From contig VZRN01006292.1 in NCBI GenBank assembly GCA_013397935.1, positions 718,411 to 782,410 of the forward strand: 64,000 nt of DNA, read 5' to 3'. Position numbers and translations under genes: made by a program. Under the pieces are notes generated by a model that worked only from the letters and a program-made list of their open reading frames with translations, did not search any database and was not told the DNA's origin. This document shows positions 13,515 to 23,959 of this stretch, one piece after another. This DNA is from Dasyornis broadbenti. Taxonomy: Eukaryota; Chordata; Aves; Passeriformes; Dasyornithidae. Numbering within the stretch: the first letter of the stretch is position 1; every line of letters starts with the position of its first letter.

Positions 13515-14016
13515 GCACTTTGACGGTCCTTCCACTGCAACTCCCATCATCCAACAAAGGCCAGGCTCAATAACAGCACATCCTCTGCACACCAAGCTGT
13601 GGTAATACCTTCATATGTATTCTGTGGAGCACCTCGATACAAAGAGCTTTGTTGCTGCCGCTCTTCATCCACGAGTGACAAAGAAAACTGCAGGGAGGAA
13701 AAAAAAAAAAGCTCTGGCGCTGGCCTGGGGAAGAATTTTTTCCAGTGTATCAGTACTTCAATTCCAGACTGCACGACTCAGACAGTGCCAAGTGCAGGAA
13801 AGGATGATGTGAGCTTCAGGGCATCACTTCTACTGAAAGCCAAGTTCCAGGACTGGGGAGGGGGAAGGAAGGCTTGTTTTCAGTACAACTAAAGCTCTGC
13901 ATGAAAGGAAGACGAAGCCAGCAACGCTGTGTATTCGCGGCAGGCTTTCTCTGCGCTGTGCTCTCTTGCCAAGGGACAGGAATGCTTGGAGACCACAGCA
14001 GCCTGTTTTCTCCTGA

Positions 14017-14029
14017 TGCCATCTGCTGG
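14017..14029 (-). promoter_or_regulatory. Candidate CTCF-binding site
   Basis: The minus-strand sequence CCAGCAGATGGCA fits the CTCF core consensus CCASYAGRKGGCR at every position. It lies in a GC-richer, non-coding patch about 1.2 kb past the probable end of ASXL3. A match of this length is expected by chance occasionally, so this is a candidate only. Confidence 0.35.
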
Positions 14030-15259
14030 CTGAACTGCCAGGGTAAGGCTGGGCTCGCCCAGGCAGAGACAGCACACCGACACAAAAGCAATCACAAGGC
14101 TCCACTTAGCAATACTTGCAGGGTCCTTAGCAAACCCCTCAGAAAACTGAATATTTATATTATAAGATGGAATGAAAATGAACAAAAATATTTTACAGGT
14201 TTAACATTAAGGGAAAGGACAAAAGTGAATATTCAGCTAGTCCAGATTTAACAAAATCATTTACACTACATAAGATGAAAAATAAAATTATAAAGAGAAA
14301 TCTGTTACTGTCAGAAGTAGGTCCCTGCCTTGGCACAGGCCCATGCAAAAAGAAAATTCGAAGCAGAACAAACTAAGTTAAATAATGTGTATGACAGCAG
14401 AGGTTGAGGGAGTTTGCCAGGTAGGTATTGGATATGAAAAAAAAGGTCAGTGGATTATAAACTATAGAGGTTGATATTGCCTTCTTTCTGCATTTGGACA
14501 GATTCTGGCAGACAGGGCTGTCATCTGCTGCTAACAAGACCCTCAGATGGTAAAACATCTGAAATAATAATGACAGGAGGCTGGACAAAAGATGGTGTTT
14601 AGTTCTGATATTTCTGAGCAAGCCAGTGAAAAAGCTGTTACCCACCCTGCAACATTTGCACCGTCACCATCAGTACTCAAAGCTCTCTTTGCAGATTAAC
14701 ATGACGAAAATGTTTCGTTTTTAAAAATTTTAATATAATGGCTACTGAATTTCCATTTCAGGAAGGCCTTCCAGACCTAAAGAGATAACTGCTTTGAGGA
14801 ATATAACTTGGACTGGTTGCCTTTCATGCACCATGGGCATTTAATTTCTTCTGCTGTGGGGATGGGAAATCAGGAAGTGCAGGCTGGGATGGTTGCTGTT
14901 GTTAAGGATGCTCTGGACGAGGTTGCAGACAGAGGCAAAGCACCAAAATACACCCAGCATAAACTACCCAAAGTAATATAATCACTTTCATCCACAAACT
15001 ATTCTACTTAAACAACTTAATATACAACACCTAGTTTTATTTTACTAGTATAAGATGATTAATACTTGAATTACATCAGAAGTCTTTCAAACTGTCCCTT
15101 ACATCATCATAATTGAAAAATCCTTTACAAAGGGCTGATTTTTCTCTCACATTTCTAGTTCATCAACCTGTACATACAATGGACATGCACAAACAGGATC
15201 TCCTGCCTAAGGCACTGAACATAAAATAAATAAACAAATGAGAAATATTATTTTATCTC

Positions 15260-15265
15260 TTTATT
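15260..15265 (-). terminator. Candidate distal polyadenylation signal (AATAAA) of ASXL3
   Basis: The plus-strand TTTATT reads AATAAA on the transcript strand, about 5 kb after the stop codon. The next 40 bases of transcript strand are U-rich with TTTGTTTATTTATTTTATG, resembling a downstream GU/U element. Two further hexamers upstream (15370-15365 and 16720-16715) could serve as alternatives. In AT-rich DNA this hexamer is common by chance. Confidence 0.3.
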
Positions 15266-16714
15266 TTTTTTTCCCAGAATATTTTAATATTGAAGCCCAA
15301 GTTGTTATTTTCAAGGGACAGGGAAGGGGGAAAGGAAGGGAGAAAAGTTATGAAGACAAATTATTTTATTTAATTTATGGTTTTGTGAATGGTCATTTCT
15401 GTAGGCAACAAAAGGTTGTTTTCTTAAAAAAAAAAAAAAAAAGTAAAACAAACAGCACCATTAAAGAAAGCATGATCCCTGAATTCTAAACAAAACACTG
15501 TCTTGAAACACAAAAAATTGCTAAAATGCTTGTTTCACCCAGTCACATCTGGTGGGGTAACAGAGCAAAGAGTAACAGCATTAAACTGTGGCAATCTTGC
15601 TGAAACCAACTACACCCCCTTCTGAAGATTCAGAGAACCACTTTCTGAGCTTGTCCTGTGGGAATAACATTTTCTTTGGTAGAGGACTGAAGGAGGGTAT
15701 TTACTTCACTGAATGTGGATAGAAAAAATATCTATGCATGTTAGGGATCTCCCCAGTAAATCTGTATTTCTCATGCATGTTAGGTACAAGTGGATTTCAC
15801 ATTGCTGTTATACTGCAGGAGTAATACTGCCCTATAAAGGCATAGAATGGCTAATGTTGAACAGATGTAAACATTCAGAATACTGACAAAAAAAAATTAC
15901 ATACACACAAAAAACCCTGTACTGAAAATGTGAATCGAGTTAAGTTTCCATAAAGCAGAAAAGATATTTTACAGCAGTACAAGAGAATTATGGCAACAAA
16001 GTAAAGCACTTTTCTTGTAACATTCATGAACAGTACAAATACAACAAAGTTATCCTACGGACTAAATTATTCTTTAACTATCAAATATAGTACAAAGCGA
16101 AATATTATGTGCTATAAAAGAAGCAGCTCCTTAAATTAGACTAAAAAATGCTTTTTTTCTTTTCGTTGGTTTTACAGTGACAAAGCATGATGACCGAAGA
16201 CAACAGGATTTCATAGATTCAGAAACATTTAGCTACACAGGTCCATGATAAAGCCACTGAATATTTCATTGCTTCCCACCCAGTGTTCCGCAGAGCCACG
16301 GAAGACGAACCGCTGCGCTGCTGCCAGGAGACTGCAGAAGTCATTCAGTGTTCAGAGCAGGGCCCTTCACGTGTGTCAGCTAAAATGATCCCTTTTGGTG
16401 ACACTTCTCAGCTCATCTCGAGTATTTATCCTGGTACTTCACCACACCTTGGAGAAACTGCTAAACCAGAGGCTACAATAACGATTCTGAAATTGTGCGT
16501 GTGTTCATAAGGGGAAGGGGGTGCAGCATAAGGTAATTTTACTTCAGAAATTGCATTATAAAGCACCATATGCACCAGCTTAAAAACTGTGCAAGGAATT
16601 GCAGGGCCCTGAAAAACCATCTGCACGTTCTGTAGCTTACCCTGACAACATGCACCACCCTCAAGAAGAAAGCCTATAGTACAGAGAATATACCTTTTGC
16701 TTTATGGCTCAACC

Positions 16715-16720
16715 TTTATT
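16715..16720 (-). terminator. Candidate proximal polyadenylation signal (AATAAA)
   Basis: The hexamer AATAAA on the minus strand, preceded by ACAAA and followed by GGTTGAGCC, lies about 3.5 kb after the stop codon. If used, it would give a shorter ASXL3 mRNA lacking the distal 1.4 kb of the UTR. The evidence is the motif alone. Confidence 0.2.
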
Positions 16721-19700
16721 TTTGTCTTTTAAATGCTATTTCATGTACTAGATCTCAGCAGATAAATAAAATGCAAACAGGGAGCATCCAGTTCACCATT
16801 TCTTAATTTTTTTTTTTAAACATTATTTCAAAGGGAGTTTCTGCTTGGAAAATTATTTCAGAACAGAAACACACAAACACACTCACTGCAAATGCCCTAA
16901 CGTTATCTGCATATCTCACAGGTATGCAATTAAAACAGTAAAGAGGGAGGAAAGAAAAAAGTGTTTCTCCCTCTCACCCAAAAGTGCTGCTCCAGGGGTA
17001 GGAGTAGGGGAACAATTTTGGAGACTTAAAAAAAAAAAAAGGAAAATTATACATGCTGGACACTGGGACACATACGTACGTACACACAAACACAGAGCAG
17101 TGTGTTCTTAAGTAATTCTTTCACCACTTTTCAGTGCATAAACTATTAACACCCCATGGTGCAAACTGCATGGTCATTAGAAAACACGATGACATTGAGC
17201 CTGAAACCAAACAACCAAACGACGACAAAAAAAGAAGTAATTCAAAATTAATGTCTAAATGTGACTGGGTTCTTATCAAAGACCTAGAGTCACTCGCCCC
17301 TAAGCTTTTGTGTGATACCAAAATCAAAGTAAGCTTTTCAGTCACACTAGGATTTAATCAGGCTCTTGTATCACTGCGGTTGCTTTTGAGTATTTTCATA
17401 CTCTAAACCTAATCTGTAACAACATTTCACCATTGTTGCTAACTAATTGCTCAAATTTATTCCTGGTATCACTCCAATGACTCAAGAATGAAAGGAGTGG
17501 AACTGCACTATATAAGAATTTGGTCAGTTGTGTAATGTAACATAGCACCATCCAGTCTAATGCCATTTCAAGTACATTTTATCATGACTTCACACATGCA
17601 AGTTGCAATCCTGATACAAAAATGACAATATGACATGAATGAGTGACCTACCACATTAGTCACACTCTTACCCTTCGAACAAAGTAAAACTATGTTGTGG
17701 CCGGAATCTATTTCTGCATTACGTCAGCCAATACAAGAACTATTTCAAGATGCAAGTACAAACAAATATTGACTTATGTGCTGTGGACAGGAAAACCTGA
17801 GCTAGAAATAAGGATTCCCAGCAGGCTTATATAAACATAAGTAAATAGAAGTCTAAGACTGGTTGCTCTTTTTTTTTTTTTTTTTTTAAATAGAAGTATT
17901 CTAGCTCTACCAAGTATAAATACAATGCAATAGAATTCCAAGACAAAGGCTCCTCAAATACGAATCTGATATGCATTAACTGACTACACTCATGCTTACT
18001 CATGAGTATTGCCCAGTCATTGTTTTGCCAGCATCTGGCATAGCAGTGGATGCTAACTTTCACTTGGTTACTAACTTTTACTTGGTTGGTTCATTTAGGT
18101 CTTTGCTTGGCTGTCTTATTTTCCTACCAGAAGACCTGAAAGTGCTGAGAAGCCGTTCCTTAGTTTACATATCATATTAAGGAGCACTTTTGTATAGAAA
18201 AAAATGTATTATTGTATCAGCAACAAATCTGCTAGTTATTACAAATGGCCTTTGTACCACACAGTGTCAAAAATAATATTCATATGTTGCTAATTACAAT
18301 AAAAGAGAACATCAAGGTGCACCATAGAGTTTCCTATGACAGGAATGTATGTTGTAGATATTCCAGCTCACTTTTAAGACAATAAACGGCATTTATCATG
18401 TTTGTGAAAATGGTCCCGCAAGAAAATAAATGTGGTTCCTTCATTCAGCAGAACCTCACTAATATGCACCCGAGTCAGGGAGACCGGTTACAGCTCATGA
18501 ATAAGTACACAAACAAAGATCCGATAAAAAAAGTACACTCTAAAACATGGCATACTTTTCATTTCCCAAATGTAGTTCTATCATCCACATTAGTACTTCA
18601 GAATGCAACAGTTCACTGCACAATGAAACCAAGCAGCCTTACAACTCACACATTCTTACTACACCGCTCTCTTAAAACCGTGCAAGGAAAATCAGTTTTC
18701 TTGGGCAGGCTGTAAGGTCTTTGGATTAGTGAGGTTCTACCGGGATGGTAAAAAAAAAGTTTCTCTTGATGCTGACAATTGGGCAGACCCAACCACATAT
18801 TGGCAGATGCATGACTTGAACTCCACATTTTGTGTTCTTGAAGTAGGAGTAAAAATACCCCCAAGGTGTTTTCATCTCCCCAGCAACTGCATGTGCTTTA
18901 TCCCTTTATGATATTTTCCTTTTAGGTGAATAGGACTCCAAAATCACTCGTTTTCTTTTCTGCTGTTATGGTGGCTAGCATATCTGGAATGCAGCTATAT
19001 TCCTGAATGTAAATACAGTACTGGATAAATACTTTAAAGATGCAGTATCCCTTTAAAAAATACATTTTGCTTCCAAATTTCTAAAGGGCTCTGACTTTCT
19101 TTGAGAAAAAAAAAAAAGTCAGTGTTGCAAGTAATTTTAAGGACTACTTTAAATGGCAAAACTCTCAGATGTTATTTAAATAGAGTAACTCCCACAAGAG
19201 GAAAAAGGAATTATAATCCAACATTCAACCAATACACAACTAAAATCTTTCCTTATTCATTCATCAGAAGAACACATCATTTTTAGGCCACAGAAAGGCT
19301 ACAACCTCGATAACCAATGTCCTAAGGCTGACCTTATATTTAGATATTTTTGGGACTGAAAAACCTAGGGGACAGATTAGAGAGACAAATACAAATAAAG
19401 ACTGTTTGAGTGAGAAAGAGGAAGAGAAAAGAGGTTTCTAACCTCCAGCAGAGAAGTTACTTTCTCCAGACTCTACTGAAGCCAATGTGTTTCCAGTGTT
19501 GGTCCCGCTAACTGATCACATATACAAATCTTTCACAAGGAATCAAAAAGAAGAGATGATGAGCAAGATTTGAGTTCCACAGTCCCTGGCAGGCACATAA
19601 GGAAACTTCTCTAACAATCTAAATTGCTCTTTCAAATTTCTTTTGTTAGGTGAAGTGACTACATTTTAGCCCTACATAGTGAAAGTCAATTGAAGAAAAC

Positions 19701-20263
19701 AATCTTGTCAGCAGAAAAACTGCAAACTGACTTTGAAGCTATGATGGTTGGCACCCCACACCTTGCCACTACCCCCCTCAAACCAGTTGCTATTCAGTGT
19801 GTTATTCATTCTGCATAGTTACTCCACTTCTAAGAGTGCTTTTTGTCCACTGATCTTTAACTTGCAGCTCATACCAGCTATCAAAAAGTGGAGAAAAAAT
19901 GTGCTGCACTTTGTGCAAATAAATAGAAACTACGAATGACATGCATTAATGCATTTTTCTTTTTTTCTTTTTCTTTTTTTTTTTTAGCACAGCAAGAGAG
20001 CTCATACAAGCTTCAGTAACAAGGCTATCTTTTTTTTTAAAACTACTTCTACAGGTTTCCTCTTCTTCCCAGAAAATGGCACTCAGGCAGGAATAACTAA
20101 GTTCTGAAGCACCATGTAGAAGAAAAAAAAAAAAAACACTTAAAAAAAAATTAAATCAATCCACTAATTGCAAACCATTAGTGGCCTAAACTGCTCCAAT
20201 TTCTCTGTTCCTTTGTTCTGCTCTCCCATGTTGATAAGGGATACTGCATCTTTGATTCAGCTC

Positions 20264-20567
20264 CTACCGCACCACCAGACAAGCTACACAGAGTTTGGAA
20301 GGCCCTATGCAGTCATCATGACAGAAGGCTCCGCAGCCTTTGCACACGATCATGGCTTTCAGCCTGCAAGAGCATTTCAGTTCCAGTTCATCAGCATTGC
20401 TGCTGTCAGCAAATTTCTGAACGGGGATCTGCGCGTTCTGGTTAGACAGGCCTGTGGCAGTGTTTGAACCACTTCCTAAAATCCCAATCGATTTCTCAAT
20501 TGCAGATGCTGCCCTTTTGAAGCTTGTGCTACCAAAGTGTATTGTTGGATAATTTCCACAGAGCTGC

Positions 20568-20602
<35 letters not shown>

Positions 20603-23600
20603 TGGGTGCTGCGTCTGTATTTTCTGAGCAGCAAGTTGGGTAAAAGGCTTCTGTGGCTCAGAAAGTAAATAGGAAGAGAAATCTGCATTTTTTAATGCAA
20701 ACACTTTTAAGTGTTCTTTCACTTCGTTTTGATCATAGGAAGCTTGTTTCATGCCCAGTTCGCAGCTGCTGCTTAAACCTTCCTCAAAAGAAATAGGTTC
20801 AGATTTTATATTGCTACAGATGCTTGCTGGCTGAGGCCAACTAAGTCTTTTAGTGGTTTCCATAGTAACTGTCGGTTGTTTTTGATCAGAGGGGACTTCT
20901 GCATTTGGGTGAGGAGGGGGAGGAGGTGGCACAGGTGGAGGGGGAACAGGGGGATGCGCTAATGTTTTACTCTGCAGAGTTTGAGAGGCACTGGCAATGT
21001 CATCACCTTCCTTAATTTGAATATTAGGGGAAAACACACTTCCTAGCCTCAGCTGGTGAGTTGCTGTAGAAATATTCACGTCTCCCAAGCCCTTCTGTTC
21101 CAGGTGTCTGCTAAAAGCAAATGCATTGCAGCCAGGTGGGCCTTTTGAAGTAGTTTGCAACAAAGCTGCCATAGGAACGGGGCCTCTTGCAGCCATGGAC
21201 ATTTGGTAAAAATGCTGTCTATGTGAGGTACTGGCTTCTGCATGAAAGCTGCCATTTTTGTCAATGTGAAATAAGCTCTGCTGGAAACTGCATGAAGGCA
21301 ATGGTCTCTTCTGCTGCTTGATCTCTGGGCTGTGAGCGATCCGGCTCTGAATGGCGTGTTTGTTAAGCCACTCCTGCTTAAATGGCTGTCCGTGCCCTAG
21401 CTGAATCATGCTGGAACTAATTACACAAGGAGCCACTTTAACATCTGTGTCCATTGACACCTTCCCAGGCTCACACTTAATTTGAGCATGTTCCCCTATA
21501 GTCCTGGCCATCCTCTTTTTCGGATGGTTTTCACGCTTTCTGATTTGTAGTGGGGCTATGCTGCCTGCTGTAAATCCTTTACCATCTGGATTGGGAGAGT
21601 TGGAAGCATGTTCAACAATATTTCTCTCGGCCACTGCTGTTTTACATACTGAGGTAGTTTGCAAAGGCAAGGGAAGCCTGTTAATTTCTAGTTTGGCTCC
21701 TGATCTGGGCTGCGGCAGCACTTTTTCTAAAGGCAGATTGCCTTGCAGTAACTGTGTCACTAAAGGATTGTTGGCCTCCACTGACGACAAGCGACAGCTA
21801 GAGCCCCCGGCACTCGTAACTCTCTTCAGGGTTTCTGTCGTCAGGGACAGGGAGTCTTCCATGGAGTCCGCGATGGATGTCTTCGAGGTCTGCGGTGGCT
21901 GCACACTCGCGGCTATTTCTGCAGTCTGGGCAGGCATTTCAGGTCCTGTAAAATCCTCAGTGTCCATCCTGAAGCATTTGTCAGACTCATTAGTTTCTGA
22001 TTTAACAGGAACAGCAATGCTTGTCAGAAGACTCCTGGATTGCAGTTCTGACATTTGTGTGTAACTGGAAGGTTCGCTTTTGACATTTTTCAAGCAGTTT
22101 TGCTCTGCGTATTCCTTATGCTTACCAGAGGTAAGATGGCTGACCACTGGCTGGTCTGTATTCATTGCCTCCTCATCACGCCAACAAATTCTATTGTTAG
22201 TGTTGTACTGACTGCCACAGGCAGCACTGGCTTCATTTTTCAGTGCTGAAGGACCTCTTAATTGCTCAGCAAAGCCTTGGCTGGTAGTAACCACCTCAAT
22301 TAATTTATCTTGAGGAGCAAGAGGCACTTCTCGAAGATTTGAACAACCTGCCTGCAAGTTTTTGCTGTCTTGCTTTGCTGTAATGGTGATAAAGCTGGAA
22401 CTGTGCTCAAGGTTTTCATTAGGGACCACTTCAGGCCTGCTTATGACAGACACCTGAGGACAGGCTATACTTTGTAAGGCAGCTTCTGTCCTTACAGGTC
22501 TGCTCTGCAGGTCAATGCTGTTCTCTGCATTTTCAATAGAGGCGGAAAGTGACAGACTGGAATTCTGATTTGTAGTGTGGTCAACAATGACTTTGCAAGG
22601 TATAGACCTATTCATGGCAGTTTGCGTAAAGCTCAGTGGCTGAGATTTACCAGAGAGATCCATCCGGTTTCGCGCTCCAGAGCTTTTTTCTACGAGATCA
22701 GGGTTCAATTTAGTAGCATTATCATAAGAGCTTATTGTCACCATGTTACCAGTAAACATTGAAACGGGTGGCCTTGCAACAGGATCTGCTGCTGCAAGGG
22801 CCTCACTGCAACTTAAAGCTGACCTGACGGTAGAGTGGATGGAGACAGTGCTCTGCTCGCTACACCCGGTTATGGCTATCTTATCAGAAGGAAATCTGTT
22901 GGTAGCCCCCACTGGGGGAATCAGTACAGAACTACCAGAGAGATGATTTGGCAAGTTACTTGCAATAGATGAAGCTGGCACAGTGGCATAATGACTGGAG
23001 ACTGCGTTATTCACATTGCTACTAGGTAGTGGCAACCTTTTGTCATCGATGGCATTTGATAAGACTGTGTTGTCTATGGAGACTGGTACATTACTGTTAT
23101 CAATACCTTTTGGTCCAACAGCTATGCATGGAGTATCAGCCCCTTGGATGGTTTTCAGCATATTTATATTACAAGCTGAAATTGCTGTGTTTGCGCTGTC
23201 AACAGACATTAACACAGAGGATTTATCAACAGAACTTGCAAAAGAAAGTTCTTTAATTGCTCCAGACATAGCAGTGCTGCAAACACACACAGAGACTGAA
23301 CTTTTATTATAAAGCACTGGCACACTGTTACTTTCAGTAGAGGTAGATGAAATAATTTTCTCACACAATTGTGGCACAGATATATTTTCATCAGAACTGT
23401 GCACAGATATCTCAGTAGCAGTTTCTGGTAATGTAGCTGTGTTAAGGGACTGATGCAATAAAGTAGTGGTCTCACGGTGATGAGAAGACTTGTTGCTAGG
23501 GGACCTGCAGTTAGGATTAACTATAATGACACCAGTAGAACCTTCAATCTTTGTGTCAGTAGTCGTTGGTATCTCCAGAGATGAGGTACTACTTTCCTTT

Positions 23601-23959
23601 GAGCTGAACTGTGACTTTGATTCTTTATTAGTCTGGAGTAAATGAGCTCTGGCTTGATGCTTCGCAAATAGCTTGGCCTTTGTTTGCTCCTTGATGTGTG
23701 CCAGCGTTCTTGTCTTTCCACCTTCACATGGGGTCCCCATTGCTCCAGAGACTATGCTTGCAGCTGCTGCCACGGCTGCTGCAGCTGCAGCTTCTCTTTG
23801 GGCTCTTGCTTGCTGAGCTCTTGCTTTGATATCTGCCAGAGTTCTAGCCCCAGTGTTTCTTCCACTGCTGACTGATGTACTTGGGGAAACTCGAGGTTCT
23901 GGTTTAGAAACAGGTTGGCTCTTGATGATAAAAGGCGGTCCAATTTTTGAAAGCTGAAT
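20264..23959 (-). CDS. ASXL3: ASXL3 terminal exon (probably exon 12), with C-terminal PHD finger and stop
   Basis: The acceptor is TTTTCTTCCTTTAG. The frame is open in phase 0 from 23959 to a TAG at 20266-20264, giving 1231 residues. It starts IQLSKIGPPFIIKSQP, then has the ASXL-conserved RTLADIKARAQQARAQ helix, an alanine-rich run (AAAAAAVAAAA) and a second KTRTLAHIKEQTKAKL helix. A long Ser/Thr-rich region follows, with lysine-rich RKRENHPKKR, then a proline tract (20908-20956), a 13-glutamine tract (20564-20602) and a conserved C-terminal block. The last 36 residues form the atypical PHD finger: Cys pairs at visible-protein residues 2042/2044, 2052/2055, His 2060 with Cys 2063, and Cys 2070/2073 (C4HC3 spacing). 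The internal methionine at 23773 is not a start. The frame is unbroken over 3.7 kb with no sign of pseudogenisation. Confidence 0.97.
20564..20602 (-). repeat. CAG repeat encoding 13 glutamines in ASXL3
   Basis: On the coding strand there are five CAG codons, one CAA, then seven CAG codons, giving 13 glutamines at visible-protein residues 1966-1978, just before the conserved C-terminal block that starts LCGNYPTIHFGS. The single CAA interruption breaks the pure triplet array. Human ASXL3 has a shorter glutamine run here as I recall it, so the tract length varies between lineages. Confidence 0.9.
20908..20956 (-). repeat. Proline-rich tract in ASXL3
   Basis: The coding strand has CCT/CCA/CCC codons giving HPPVPPPPVPPPPPPHP, interrupted by two valines, at visible-protein residues from about 1848. 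Mammalian ASXL3 has a longer polyproline region at the same place as I recall it. It could adopt a polyproline II helix and bind SH3, WW or EVH1 domains (inference). Confidence 0.85.

Larger units (their letters stand above)
1..15239. other. Intergenic region downstream of ASXL3
   Basis: No coding exon, RNA gene or complete transposon is recognisable. It holds CR1 fragments (1074-1125, 9600-10900, 12008-12064, 13255-13514), an (AAAC)n repeat at 4292-4336, a GC-richer patch at 3180-3600 and another at 13520-14110, and two stretches that look like conserved noncoding DNA (1930-2400 and 8000-8240). In human the next gene past ASXL3 is NOL4, convergently oriented. If gene order is kept, this is the ASXL3-NOL4 interval (inference). 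Confidence 0.6.
15240..20263 (-). other. ASXL3: Probable ASXL3 3' untranslated region
   Basis: About 5 kb downstream of the stop has no recognisable interspersed repeat, unlike the intergenic DNA to its left, and no coding signal. Human ASXL3 has a 3' UTR of several kilobases as I recall, so the length is plausible. Minus-strand AATAAA hexamers occur at 16720-16715, 15370-15365 and 15265-15260. The last is followed on the transcript strand by a U/GU-rich stretch (within 15250-15215), which favours it as the distal end. Several A- or T-runs (15427-15442, 17027-17040, 17868-17887, 20121-20137) are present. The exact end is inference; RNA data would be needed to fix it. Confidence 0.45.

Noticed and set aside
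13874..14251. A 125-residue plus-strand open frame, with several opposite-strand frames.
   Set aside because: It comes from a GC-richer patch with few stops in all frames. There is no family resemblance and no splice or promoter context.
21558..22064. A 168-residue plus-strand open frame opposite the terminal ASXL3 exon.
   Set aside because: It is a shadow of the real minus-strand coding sequence, with no domain and no independent support.
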